Shown: positions 12,901 to 27,900 of the stretch, in pieces
Layout of the letters: each line of letters starts with the position of its first letter
How positions within the stretch are numbered: position 1 is the first letter of the stretch
Source of the DNA: Ciona savignyi
Taxonomy: Eukaryota > Chordata > Ascidiacea > Phlebobranchia > Cionidae
Direction of reading: 5' to 3'
Assembly: GCA_000149265.1 (NCBI GenBank)
Contig: CH002765.1
Span: forward strand, 1-64,000
Length of the DNA: 64,000 bases
Made by a program: the position numbers and the translations under genes
Notes under the pieces: model-generated
Databases searched by the model: none
Seen by the model: the letters and a program-made list of their open reading frames with translations, nothing else
Told to the model about the DNA's origin: nothing

Positions 12901-15900
12901 CGATGTTGCCAATGGTGGTGATGTACAAACTGAATCAAGTTAAAAAAAATTTAATGGGAAAACCCAGAGGGTTAAAACACAAGCAATCGTCAGATCACCT
13001 CTGACCCACTTGGATTACTGAAGCTATTGCATTGTAATGTATTTGTTTATATGTTCCTTTAATATAGTAAAACCCATTAATCCTTTGGGTTCAGGCAAGG
13101 TCCAATAAGTGCCTTGTCCAAGGACACAATTGGCTAGCTAGCGACCAGTTTCAAATCTTTACTTTTTCTGTTGAAAGGCGTCGCACTAAACCACCAGACT
13201 AACTGGTCGGACATAGTTATTTTTCATTGTATCACAGGTTTTTAATACACTGTACACAGACAAAGATTATGCTTGATTACAAATAGTAATGGGAATTTAT
13301 AAACATAAAGTTCTATAGATGTGGATTGTTTTGTTACTTACTTAGCCATTTGTTTATTTAAATTATATAACCAACCATTTAAGTATCTACTAGTGTTTTT
13401 GATGGTAAGACAAATAAATAAAACAAAAACAGTTTTTAGTTGTGGCAACCAGTTATTGACAACTAAATAGGAAAGGTTACAAAAAGTGGATAAAATAATT
13501 GATGACAACTAATGGGTAAAGTCACTTGTAAAAAATTGTATTGTTACTAGAGAAAAACTCGATAGAAAGGGTTACTTTATAAATACTTGTATAAAAACCA
13601 ATTGCACTCCTGCATACCACATGTTTAGTTTGGTTTGTTCATTTTTTGACCAAGTATTAAAAAAATGCAAATGAATTAAATCACGTCATAAGAACAGAAA
13701 AAGAAAACAAAATAAACAATCGTTAATACAAGTCACTAAATAAAAGGCCACCAAATTTAAGCGAAAAAACATCATTGCACAAACAATAATTAATTAAGAC
13801 CCAAGTCATGGAGTCCTGAAGAAGAGTGTGCGGTAAAGGCGACCAGTAGTACATGTTAATTAGTTTCGCTTAATATTTTTAAAGATTTTTACAAGAAAGT
13901 AAAATACATGAATATTAAATTCAGACACAGACAACCATCAATCCATTTTGCATTCACCTCTCATACATGTTGGGCTTGGTGACCACGTGCCAAGCATACA
14001 TGTGATTGCAGCTGTGCCTACTAACTGAAAGGTTGCTGCACATGTGTATGTAATTACGTGACCAAGTGGATATTTTGACCCTAATGGCAGCACTCCAACT
14101 CCAGGGTTTGCGTTTAAAATACTTGGAGGGTCACTGCAAACTGCAAAGAAATTACGGAAATAAAGATTAATTTTAAATAGGAGGATAGGATATTAGTTTT
14201 ATTCACAGGAATGGGAAAACCAAGGTTTTACTACACAGGCAATTGTCAGATCGTCTTGTGCCTACCGTCGCTTTACTGAAGCTATTTCAGTGTGTTCTGT
14301 ATAATTCACATGTTCCTTCAATTTGGTAGAACCCATTAATCCGCTGGGTTTAAGCATTGTGCACCAACCAAGGTTATGTTTAACAACCATGGTTATGTAC
14401 AGCATTGCCAGTCCCATTCATACAAAACTTAATATTCATGATAGAAGATAATATCAAATATCATGGTAACTGTGTAAAACAAAACAGTTTCTTAGGACTG
14501 AATAATAATATATTCTCAAAATGAAGCTAATGTGAGGTTAATCACATAAAATAAACAAATTTGCTTATAAAGATTTTTCATTGCAAGTTAAATAAATCTT
14601 TATAGAATTTAACAGTTATTCCTTGAATCACACGTACCGTCCGTGCAAGTGGTGCCTGAAGTGCCAGCGGGACAAGTACAAGTAAATTTGTTGATCAAGT
14701 TATTGCATACCCCACCATTTTTACATGGGTTTGAAAGGCATTCATTGGTATCTGTGAATGAATAAAGGCCAAAAGTTTTCTAGCAAGTTCATGGTTGTAT
14801 GACATTATTCAATATGTACCGCGTGTTAGGCTGGATTCACACCAAAACGACATTTTGTCGTACGTCCAACAAAAACGTTTTTGTCGTAAGCGTGTTTTTC
14901 GTTTTTTGTTTTGGTCGATTCACACCAACAAAACGTGTTTCGGTCCGACGGTTTGCGTGAGTATGGATAAACACCTTTAACTAGAATTTTATATGAAAAT
15001 AAAGGTAAAGACATCATAATTTTTAATTGGTATTCAGTGTACTATCGTCATAGGACAATTGACCTTAACATTTGTAGGACAATTGACCTTAACATTTACT
15101 CTTGACCTTAACATTTGTACACTACATGGCTGCCAAAACTGTACTAGAGGTGTCTTAGGTTATTTTGGTTGTTCTTTTGCCAAGAAGTGTGGCATAGTAA
15201 TTTAAAGTGGTGCCAATATTTTGCACTTTGACAACCAATAACTAGGATAAATACATTGGAGGGTAAATGTATTGGTTTCATCTGTACAAATAAAACAATA
15301 ACATTTGTTTTTGCTCACAGTTCATATCACCCATATAAACAAGCAGTATGGAGAGTGTTGTAGACAGAACAATGAATATGATAAATAAAATGGAAATAAC
15401 TCAATTAACATCAACAATTTACTACACAGCACAAAATGGATGCATGAATGTAAAAGAGTTAAATAGTGATACTACTAATCTAGTTTGAAAACAAAATGTT
15501 TATCGGGATGCTTGCAAACCATTTGAAAATTACTACGACATTTTAAAAAGTGAAGCATTGTCTTGGTTATTTGTGTGCATTATTTGCTGGTTTCTTTTTT
15601 CTCTGTTATTTTGGGGCACTCCAGTGTTCTGTAGCCTCTGGTATGTACTTTTCAGTTACCGGCAGTAATTTTCAGAAGTAAAATTGATATTCTACTTCCA
15701 TATCTGTATCAGTGTTGTCAGATGATGAACTTGAATTACTGGAACTGGTCCAGTCATGCTGTAAACACAAATGTATACCGGTGTTATTAAACATTAATAT
15801 ACATAATCCACAAGACCAAAAAATAAGTGTACAGGATTATAGGATTGATTATATTTGTTTCACTGTGGTAATGCAATTATTAATGCTAGAGTACTCACGG

Positions 15901-18900
15901 CCTGTTGTAATCTAATAATTGCCTAGATGCAAAACTTCATTTTACCATTCAATGCAATAAAACATTCTTATGTACAAAAGTGGTTAACAAAAGTTTTGCT
16001 AAATATTAGAATTAACATCCAACTTGTATTGGGTAGTTTGGCAACCGGATCTGTACCTCTGTAATGGTTTTATAACTGGCTAGATACTTACAAAAAGTAG
16101 AATCATATATAGAACATAATCTATTTATAAATGCAACACTTTACACACTTACCAGTCTCGTTCAAAACTTGACAAATAATATTCCAAGTTAACTCTTGTA
16201 CAACTCAATTCATATACCGGTATGCAGAACTGGAGATATTAGGCTTATATTTTGCCAACTTAACATTCAATTCTTGAATTAGTAGTTGAAGTTTGCTTGG
16301 ATCCACCATAATTCTACAGGCTAAATATATATTTAACCAGTACCTATCGGGGAAGTTTAAGTACCGGTACTGGTTTTGTTCAGTATAGGCTACTACAAAA
16401 CAGGCTTACCTAAGATGTTGAACTAGTGTTATGCATTATTTGTTAGGCTATTTAATTACAACATACTAAGATTCTGATTTTAAACTAAATATATCTGTCT
16501 TGGCCTAATTGCTGTTTCATTTAGTCCATATTCACTTCAACCTAAACTCTCTAATATTATTAAAACTAGTGTATTTACTTTACAACACATTTATATCAAT
16601 AGTAATACTATATGTACTGCATATTAGCAATAAAACAATTGTATATGCTGATTTTTCACGATATTAAACTCGTCCGACAAAAAAACATGTCGTAAGAAAA
16701 TAGCGCATGCTCTATTCCTGAAAAACATGTTTTTATGTCGTACGACAGAAAACGTGTCGTTTGCGTCAAAATCGGACTGGTGTGAATCGGCGCATAAAAG
16801 ACAATGCGTTCTATTTTAAAAACGTCGGTCCGACACGACAAAAACGTTTTTGTCGTTTTGGTGTGAACCCGGCCTTAGGCTTATAAGTTGTAACTGGTTT
16901 CATAGGACTGTCCCTTCACACGGTTGTAAAACTGCTTTAACATCACCGCAGGCTTAAACATTTCCTGAACTTCCTTTTCCCACATACAGCCATGAAACTT
17001 GGTTTTCAAACATGAATTAATGTCAAACAGTTTCTCGCTTTACAGGGGGGTGCACTGGAAGATGCTGCAGTTTTCTTATTCAGATGGACATAAGATATAA
17101 CATTGGAAAAATATTTTTGTAAATTGATTAAAATTTGTAAATTCGGGGGTTAAATCATCGTCTGGTTCATCATTGTCAACGGAAAAGAAGGACTCGTCCA
17201 TCTTCGTTTCTCTTTTAATTTTTTGAGACAAAAAGTTCCAACTAAAATTAGATAAAGATTTATTTTTGGCACTAAACAAATGTGCCGTAATATGTCTGTT
17301 ATATCCAACATGGTATCGGCACAGATAATTAAACCAAGTATATAATTTTTCTCTTAATCAAGTATATAATTGGTCTCAAGGCTAATTGTAAGATGACCTT
17401 ACGTCTACTGGTGGTTACCAGGGCTATTGCACTTTGTTTTTAAAGATTAAAAAGTTTCTTTAATTTAGTAAAACTTATTTCAGTGAGTTAAAGCAATATC
17501 ACTATGCCATCAAGCATATCGTTCAGACAAACTTACTGATTTGTAATATGTTAGTAAACACCCAATTATTCAGTCTTATTCTTTCCTAGTCTGCATAATC
17601 CAGTTATTAAGGGCTGTATATTTTTAATACTACAACGAACCAATTTTAAATTAACCATGTTTTATAACCTTGCGGACTTGAAGTAAATAAAAATGAAGAA
17701 AATATGCTTACCAATACAAGTTGGAGGCTTTTCAAATCCTGCCTCACAAGTCTGACGCCGTCTGATTACTAAGGAGGTAATGTAAGAACATTATTTTTGT
17801 TAAACTTTATATTGATCTAGAAATTAATTAAAATATATGCTGCAAGTATGTATTTGTACAATTTTTTCAGTTGTTCTTATTTTTAAAACATTCATTACAT
17901 AAATTATTGTAATTTTGCCAACCATACACCAAAATAGCACTGGAACAAAAAGGCAGAATCCAATAAAAGACATAACTTTGCTAATATTAATTTTTCGTCC
18001 ACATAATGCATGTATCTATATACTTATTTTCTTATTATTAATGTATTGTCAACTATTTTTTATTTCTTTCATCATAATAATAATAATAGGATAGAATATT
18101 TATGTTTATCCCCTTAAGTGGAAAAAAACAAGAGACGTTAACACACAAGCAATCAGCAGATCACCTCATGTCCTCTGTCAGGCTGTTGGAGCTATTGCAG
18201 TGTGTTAGATATGATTCATGTTTTTTCAATTTGGTAGAACCCATTAATCCGCTGGGTTTATGCAATGTTAGTTAAGTACTTTACAACCCTTTGAATAAAA
18301 GGCGACGAACTAATCCACCAAGCTATGCGCTCATACTAATGGTATATCTTACCATACACGAAGATTTCCAAAAATAAACAAAACTAAAAAACATAATCAC
18401 CAATTTACTTGACAATTTTTAACGAAGTCGTTTAAATAGATTTATATGAATAATACTTGATAATGGTATTAAATGACACTGTTTTTTTTCTAAAAACAAA
18501 ATTAAACATGGTTGGTGTTTATAAAAATGATTTGTAGCATTTTGTCATTTAAAACAATTTAGTGGTAAAATGTTGATTGTAAAACCATTGCAAACATTTG
18601 ATTTATGGTCTATGATTTTTAAAAGTTCTGTAGAGTAAGGATGTTGAAGCAATAATTTGTGTGATAAATGTGACATGTACATATGTCCGACATGTTAGTC
18701 TAGTGGTTAAGTGCGTCTTTCAATCGAAAGGTTGCAGGTGCGAAACTGGTCGCGAGCTGGTCGGTTGTATCCTTGGACAAGGCACTTTACAAACATTGCC
18801 TGAACCCAACAGATTAATGGGTTCTACCAAATTGAAGGAAAGTGTCTATCCTACACAACATACTGCAATAGCTCCGGTAACCCTACGGTGGACGCGAGGT

Positions 18901-21900
18901 GATCTGACGATTGCCTGTGGGTTAACCCCCTTGGTTTTCCCATTCACGGGGATAAACATGAATATCCTATCCTATCCTATACTTAAAAATGAAAAACATT
19001 GTCTTGTAAAAATACTATGCTAAAGGTATGGTAAATTACGTAAACCATTTTTTGTCTATTGTTTATTCATGTTACAAAAAAAAAATTTTAAACAACAATT
19101 ACTACAAATTATATTTTCCAAATTTCTCTCGTTTTGTCTGATTAATATATTACGATTGTAATTAAACATACAAACCCCTGGCACAAAAACAAGTTATAAA
19201 CTTGATACATCATTCTAAGTTAAAAAGCTCTGTAATAAAGAACAAAACGAGCTTACTGTACATAACAGCATGATGGCAAGAGGAAGTTACGTTCCGCCAG
19301 CAGCATCCAAAACTTGCGCATTGATTTCTAGTGAAATAATACAGTTTTAGTGTCAAATTGCGGCCCGCAGATACAATTGATCCTAAGTCTTGATTATGGC
19401 TGCATAACATAGTGGGCTGGAGCATCACCCTTTAGCCAAAAGATTGAGAATCAAAACCTACTAGATAGCTGGTTTTATACTTGGGTAAACCGGTAAAGTA
19501 CTTCCAGCAATTTGACCGACGGTTTAAGGCATAGTCGTAAAGACATCATTTTAATAACCCATACAGCCCATTCATTTAACCCCTAATCCCATTTCAATAA
19601 CCCTTGGCACATAAATAAAAAACCATTTCAAGAAATAAATGGAAAAATATTGAAGTACTAAAAAATAAACACTATAATAAATGGATGCAGGCTTGAGAAT
19701 GATAGGATATTTATGATTATCCCCTTGGATGGGAAAGCCAAGGGGGTTAACGCACTGGCAATCGCTAGATTACCTCACGAGTCCCCGTATGGAAAGTACG
19801 TCACTTTTCGCCGAGATCTCGAATGTGCACACATCAAATATTTAAGTGTGCAGTGTGCAACGTCCAAGAGTGCACACTTCAAGTGTGCACACAATCTCCT
19901 TTTTAATACTGTTTTACCAAAATCTTAAACTAACATATTATTCTATCCTTAATCTATCGTGCCCATCAGCTAACAAATCTATTCACGCCCACCGTCGGGT
20001 TACCGAAGCTATTTCAGTGTGTTGTATATGATTCAAACAGTCCTTTAATTTAGTAAAAACAATTATTTCGCTGGGTTCAGGCAATGTTAATTGCCTTGTC
20101 CACGGACACAACCGATTAGCTAGCCACCAGTTTTGAACCAGCAACCTTTTGGTTATAAGGCGTCGCACTAAACCACCAGACTAACTGGCAGTTAACACAC
20201 TAGCAATCGTCAGTTCACCTCGCGCCCACCATAGGGTTACCGGAGCTATTGTAGTGTGTTGTGTATGATAGACACGTTCCTTCAATTTAGTGAAACCAAT
20301 AAATCCGCTAGGTTCAGGCAATGTCTGTAAAGTGCCTTGCCCAAGGACACAACCGACTAGATGACGACCAGTTTCGCACCTGCAACCTTTCGATTAAAAG
20401 ACATGCATCTTGAATGTTAAATCAATAATTTAATACACAGCTGCAGCTTAACTTGCTAAGAAAGTGACAAAGAAAGACATAACACAATTACTCAGAAGTC
20501 CTTCCAACTTTTCCACAGGCACGGGCGGTAGGAGAGTTACACGTTCGAATAACAATGCTGCCTCTTGTGCCCCGGATACCCCCCATCTCCAAGTAACCTG
20601 AAAACAAACATATTACTTGTGCTTTATAATATTTATGTTTTACCCCAATGAAGTCAGGGATTAATGGGTTCTACTAACTCAGCGGAATAATGGGTTCTAC
20701 TAAATTGAAGGATTGTGTCTATCATACACAACACACTACAATAGCTATGGTAACCCGACGATGGCCGATCTGACGATTGCCCGTGTGTTAACCCTCTTGG
20801 TTTTCCCATTCGCGGTGAGAACATGAATATCCTATCCTAAGTGTCAATGGTTNNNNNNNNNNNNNNNNNNNNNNNNNNNNNNNNNNNNNNNNNNNNNNNN
20901 NNNNNNNNNNNNNNNNNNNNNNNNNNNNNNNNNNNNNNNNNNNNNNNNNNNNAAAAATATGTTATGGTAAAATATTGTTTGACTGCGTAAATTGCTCTCA
21001 TCCAGTTTAAAGGCATATGGCTAATTCACTATAAATAAGAAAATATATGCACAGCATAGCAAATTTTAAATACATGGTAAAACATTCTAGAATAGGATTC
21101 GAAATTCTAGATTCGAAATATATTATTCTAGAATATTCTAGAATACCTAACTATCCTATATTGTGCATCCCTATTAAAACACCCAATTGTTCAGTCTCAT
21201 ACTTTCCTAGTCTGCATAATCCAGTTATTAAGGGCTGTATATTTTTAATACTACAACGAACCCATTTTAAATTAAACATGTTTTATATCCTTGCGGACTT
21301 AAAGTGAATAAAAATGAAGAAAACATGCTTACCAATACAAGTTGGAGGCTTTTCAAATCCTGCCTCACAAGTCTGACGCTGTCTGATTACTAAGGAGTTA
21401 ACATAAGAACATTATTTTTGTTAAACTTTATATTGATCTAGAAATTAATTAAAATATATGCTGCAAGTATGTATTTGTACAATTTTTTCAGTTGTTGTTA
21501 TTTTTAAAACATTCATTACCTAAATTATTGTAATTTTGCCAACCTTAACCAAAATAGAACTGAAACAAGAGGCAGAATCCAAAAAAAAGACATAACTATG
21601 TTAATGTCCACATAAAGCATGTACGTATATACTTTTTTTCTAATTATTAATATACTGTCATTTTTTTTTCTTCAAAATAATAATAATGGGATAGGATATT
21701 TATGTTTATCCCCATAACTGGAAAAAAACAAGAGACGTTAACACACAAGCAATCAGCAGATCACCTCATGTCCTCTGTCAGGCTATTGGAGCTATTGCAG
21801 TGTGTTAGATATAATTCATGTTTTTTCAATTTGGTAGAACCCATTAATCCGCTGGGTTTATGCAATGTTAGTTAAGTACTTTACAACCCTTTAACCCTTA

Positions 21901-24900
21901 GCCTATATATACTTCTAATTACGATACCGATGTAGAAATAAATTGATTTTTTTTGTTTTTCATATTTATTTACTTTATTATTAATTTTTTCCTCACATGT
22001 ACTGCCACTGTGTTTAATTTTTATTCCAAATATATAATTCAAAATAAAAGAGGGTGGCAGTGACTTGATGACTAAGCAGTCTTTTCACTGTCACCCTTGC
22101 CAGCATCAATTACGTTTTCTATTTTTTATATTATTGTGACACTGTGTTTTTTTCTTTATTTATTTATTATAAAAATGGGGATTGTTACTATTATAAAAAT
22201 TATCATGCTGACCAAATAAAATCTTGAATCTTGAATCTTTGAATAAAAGGCGACAAACTAATCTCCCACCTATACGCTCATACTAATGGTATATCTTACC
22301 ATACACGAAGATTTCCAAAAATAAACAAAACTAAAAAACATAATCATCAATTTACTTGACAATTTTTAACGAAGTCGTTTAAAAAGATTTATATGAATAA
22401 TACTTGATGATGGCATTAAACGACACTGTTTTTTTTCTAAAAACAAAAGTAAACATGGTTGGTGTTTATAAAAATGATTTGTAGCATTATGTCATTTAAA
22501 ACAATTTAGTGGTAAATTGTTGATTGTAAAACCATTGCAAACTTTTGATTTATGGTCCACGATTTTTTAAAGTTCTGTAGAGTAAGGATGTTGAAGCAAT
22601 AATTCGTGTGATAAATGTGACATGTACATATGTCCGACATGTTAGTCTAGTAGTTAAGTGCGTCGAATTTCAGTCGAAAGGTTGCAAGTGCGAAACTGGT
22701 CGCGAGCTAGTCGGTTGTATCCTTGGACAAGGCACTTTACAAACATTGCCTGAACCCAACAGATTAATGGGTTCTACCAAATTGAAGGAAAGTGTCTATC
22801 CTACACAACATACTGCAATAGCTCTGGTAACCCTACGGTGGACGCGAGGTGATCTGATGATTGCCTGTGGGTTAACCCCCTTGGTTTTCCCATTCACGGG
22901 GATAAACATGAATATCCTATCCTATCCTATACTTGAAAATGCAAAACATTGTCTTGTAAAAATACTATGCTAAAGGTATGGTAAATTATGTAAACCATTT
23001 TTGTCTATTGTTTATTCATGTTACAAAAAAAAAATTTTAAACAACAATTACTACAAATTATATTTTCCAAATTTCTCTCGTTTTGTCTAATTAATATATT
23101 ACGATTGTAATTAAACAATAACATACAAACCCCTGGCACAAAAACAAGTTATAAACTTGATACATCATTCTAAGTTAAAAAGCTCTGTAATAAAGAACAA
23201 AACGAGCTTACTGTACATAACAGCATGATGGCAAGAGGCAGTTTCGTTCCGCCAGCAGCATCCAAAACTTGTGCATTGATTTCTAGTGAAACAATACAGT
23301 TTTAGTGTCAAATTGCAGCCCACAGAAACAATTGATCCTAAGTCTTGATTATGGCTGCAAAGCATAGTGGGCTGGAGCATCACCCTTTAGCCAAAAGATT
23401 GAGAATCAAAACCTACTGGATGGCTGGTTTTATACTTGGGTAAACCGGTAAAGTACTTCCAGCAATTTGTCCGGCGGTTTAAGGCATAGTCATAAGGACA
23501 TCATTTTAATAACCCATTAAGCCCATTCATTTAACCCATAATTCCATTCCATTAACCCTTGGAACAAGATACACACTATAATAAATGGAATATGCAGGCT
23601 TAAGAATGATAGGATATTTAGGATTATTCCTTGGATGGGAAAGCCAAGGAGGTTAACACACTGGCAATCGCCAGATTAGCTCGCACCCACCGTCGGGTTA
23701 CCGGAGCTATTTCAGTGTGTTGTATATGATTCAAACGTTCCTTTAATTTAGTAAAAACCATTAATTCGCTGGGTTCAGGAAATGTACGTTAATTGCCTAG
23801 CCCACGAACACAACCGATTAGCTAGCCACCAGTTTTGAACCAGCAACCTTTTGGTTGAAAGGCGTCGCACTAAACCACCAGACTAACTGGCAGTTAACAC
23901 AATAGCAATCGTCAGATCACCTCGCGCCCACCGTTGGGTTACCGGAGCTATTGTAGTGTGTTGTGTATGATAGACACGTTCCTTCAATTTAGTGAAACCA
24001 ATAAATCCGCTAGGTTCAGGCAATGTTTGTAAAGTGCCTTGCCCAAGGACACAACCGACTAGATAGCGACCAGTTTCGCAACTGCAACTTTTCGATTGAA
24101 AGACATGCATCTTGAATGTTAAATCAATAATTTAATACACAGCTGCAGCTTAACTTGCTAAGAAAGTGACAAAGAAAGACATAACACAATTACTCAGAAG
24201 TCCTTCCAACTTTTCCACAGGCACGGGCGGTAGGAGAGTTACACGTTCGAATAACAATGCTGCCTCTTGTGCCCCGGATACCCCCCATCTCCAAGTAACC
24301 TGAAAACAAACATATTACTTGTGCTTTATAATATTTATGTTTTACCCCAATGAAGTCAGGGATTAATGGGTTCTACTAACTCAGCGGAATAATGGGTTCT
24401 ACTAAATTGAAGGATTGTGTCTATCATACACAACACACTACAATAGCTATGGTAACCCGACGATGGCCGATCTGACGATTGCCCGTGTGTTAACCCTCTT
24501 GGTTTTCCCATTCGCGGTGAGAACATGAATATCCTATCCTAAGTGTCAATGGTTATATTCTAACAATCAATATTAAAGGATATACATGTCTATCATCCAT
24601 TGTAGGAACATTTTAACTTTTTATTTTCTGCTACAAGTTTTCTGGTAAAAATTATTAATCAAGATAGATTAATCACTAATTAGTAAGAGAAAGCGGCATC
24701 AATAAATGCATTGTTTCTTTATGTCCTCTAGTTAAAGTTTTGTTAATTTCGGTATTATTTAAGTTTTTGTTGGTTGAACAAATAAATAGGGTTAATTGTT
24801 CAGTAAAATGTAACAAATATTATTGTATTCAGCATCACTATTCAATAACTAGAGAGTGTAAACCACGTGTTTAACCACCACTATTTGTAAAACACATGTT

Positions 24901-27900
24901 GCATGCCATATATTCATGCTACAGGGTCCCTAACCACATTTTGTATTTTATACACTGTGTATGTAGTTATTGTTTCTACAAGCATAAACTCATGGGTCCC
25001 ATAGTTATCAAACCAAACTTCTTCTCCATGGGTAGGTAAACAAGAAAAATCGTGATAGATTTACAAAGATTTAATCACAAATGTTTTAAATTAAAGCTTT
25101 TTTTAAGTGCTGTATTGAAATGAAGCTAAATTCCTAAAACAGTTTTATTTAGTTTTCATGGCTTCGGGGAATTCCCCATGGGCTTGGTAAATAAGTTATG
25201 TTTTTACATATGTGGGTCATGTTAACTATTAATTCTTAAAGTTTTAATCCGATTTGACGAATTCTTGTTGGAGATGTCAGTGCAATGTGGCATGCTTGTC
25301 ACAATCATGAGTCAGGAACATATCTTCGTTTTTAAGGGAGTTACCCTAAGTAAATGTTTTCTTTCTTTTAAGTGACACAGGGTGGCTAACGATCTAGCAT
25401 TCCACCAAATCTGATCAAAATTACAGAAGCCGGTTAAACGCTATGTTCCGAAAAGCTAATTTTATAGAAAAATAACCGTTTTGGATTTTAACGTCCCCGG
25501 GGAGTTCCCCTAGATTTATCACCCACAATTTTGCTCCTGCGTATCTAGACCATGTTGTTTAACAAATGACAAAGCTTTATTATGGGTCCCAATTGAAAAA
25601 TTGGGACACATATTGTTTTTGTCCGTTTTTTTCCTTGTTTTTTTTGTCAAAGGTTTGACAGGCATGGCATGTCGCCCCGACATCTACCAGAAGGAATAAT
25701 GGAATCGTAATGAAACTTAAATCAAGGGGAATTCCCCTGGGAGATTAAAAACCAAAACGGATTTTTTATGAAAAATTTAGATTTTTGTGGCATAGCGCTT
25801 GAACAGCTGCTCCAATTTGAATCATATTTGGTGAAAAGTAAGTGTATTAGTCACTGATTTAACACTTAGAAGAAATATAAAATTTACCTTGGGAAACACC
25901 CTAAAAAATTCGATTTTGTACTGAAATCATAATCGTGACAGGCATGCTATGTCGCCCCAACATCTACCAGAAGGAGTAATGGAATCGCAATGAAAATTGG
26001 CCGTTCGTTAGTCAACATGGTCTAGATTTGCAGAAACCAAAATTTTGGGTGATAAATTCAGGGGAATTCCCCTGGGACGTTAAAAACCAAAATGCTATTT
26101 TTTTCTAAAAAATATTTGCCTTTTTGGGCATAGCGCTTGAACGGCTGTTACAATTTTAATCAGATTTCGTGGAATGTAAATGCATTTTTCACTGATTTAA
26201 CATTTAAAAGAACTAATGAAATTACCTAGGGAAATACCTCAAAAAACAGGATATGTTTTAAAATCATGATTGTGACAAGCATGCCATGTCGCCCCGACAT
26301 CTACCAAAAGGATTAATGAAATCGCAATGAAAATTGGACATTTGTAAGACAACATGGGTTTAGATATGCAGAAACCAAAATTTTCGGTAATGAATCCAGG
26401 GGAATTCCCCTGAGACGTTAAAAACCAAAACGTTTTTTTTCTAATAAATTAGCTTTTGGGGGCATAGCGCTTGAACGGCTGCTCCAATTTTGATCAGATT
26501 CGTTGAAATGTTAGACCCTTAGATACTCTGTGCCAATTAAAAAAGAAAACATTTACTTAGGGTAATTTCCTTAAAAACGAAGATAGGATGTTCCTAAATT
26601 ACGATTGTAACAGGCATGCCATATTGCACTGACATCTTCAATAAGCATCCTACAAATCAGAGTCACTTGTAAAAACAGAAACTTATCTACTAAACCCAGG
26701 GGAATTTTTACTGAAGCCATGAAAAACTATATCAGGCTGTTTTGGGAATTTAGCTTCATTTTACTACAGTGCTTGAAAAGAAGCTTTAATTTAAAACATT
26801 TGTAATGAAATGTTCGTAAATTTAGAACGTTTATCGTTTATTTAACTGCACGTGGAAAATAAGTTTGGTTGGTTAACTACGGGACCCATGCGTTTATGCT
26901 TTCAAAAACACACTACATACTCGGTGTATAAAATACAAACTGTGGTTAGGGACCATGTAGTATGAGTATATGGCATACAACATGTGTTTTACAAATAGTG
27001 GTGGTTAAACACGTGGTTGACTCTTTCTAGTTACTATTTTATTATTCCTTTTGGTTGATGTCTGGGCGTCATGCCATGCCTGTCACAATCATGATTTGAG
27101 AACAAAATCTTATTTTTTAGGGTATTTCCCTAGATATTATTTTTTTCTTCTAATTGTTAAATTAGTAGGTAATGCACTTACATTCAACCAAATCTAAATC
27201 AGATTGGAGCAGCCGTTCAAGCGCTATGCCAAAAAAACTAGTTTTTTTAGAAAAAAAAAACGTTTTGGTTATTAACGTGTCCGGGGAATCCCCCCAGATT
27301 TATCACCCACAATTTTGCTCCTGCGTATCTAGACCATGTTGTCTAACAAATGACAAAGCTTTATTACTATTTTATTCTTCCTTCTGATAGATGTCGGGGC
27401 GTCATGCCATGCCTGTCACAATCATGATTTGAGAACAAAATCTTATTTTTAGGGTATTTCCCTAGATATTTCGTCTCCGGGGTATTCCCTTCGATTTATC
27501 ACCCAAAATTTTGGTTTCTGCATATCTAGACCATGTTGTCTAACAAATGTTAAATTTTTATTTCGAATTCAATATTCCTTTTGGTAGATGTCGAGGCGAC
27601 ATGGTATGCCTGTCACAATCATGATTTGAGAACAAAATCTTATTTTTAGGGTATTTCCCTAGGTAAATTTTTTATTTCTTCCAAGTGTTAAATCAGCGCC
27701 TAACACACTTACATTCCACTAAATCTTATTCAAATTGGAGCAGCCGTTTAAGCGCTATGTCACAAAAACCTAATTTTTTCATAAAAAATACCGTTTTGGT
27801 TTTTAACCTCCCAGGGGAATTTCCCTTGCTTTATCACCCAAAATTTTGGTTTCTGCATATCTAGACCATCTTGTCTAACAAATGGCTAAGTTTCATTACG

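Larger units (their letters stand above)
17553..20852. repeat. Segmental duplication copy A (ends at assembly gap)
   Basis: Colinear with 21,176-24,554. It contains exons 8, 7 and 6, the same SINEs in the same order and the same flanks. Similarity appears a few per cent divergent in the middle and almost identical over the last 430 bases. Copy A has a private ~205-bp insertion (19,780-19,987); copy B has a private ~348-bp insertion. See findings. Confidence 0.85.
21176..24554. repeat. Segmental duplication copy B
   Basis: Colinear with 17,553-20,852, containing exons 5, 4 and 3 and the same SINE order. Just past its last shared bases (GTCAATGGTT) the sequence continues as unique DNA, whereas copy A stops at the gap. 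Confidence 0.85.

Noticed and set aside
18661-19023. 120-residue plus-strand frame (and its copy at 22,608-22,973)
   Set aside because: It coincides with a full-length SINE in both copies and shows no family resemblance.
17712-20597. Thrombospondin type 1 repeat
   Set aside because: My first reading of exons 6 and 8 suggested a TSP1 domain, but inserting exon 7 gives a full six-cysteine trefoil domain in phase and a better acceptor for exon 8.
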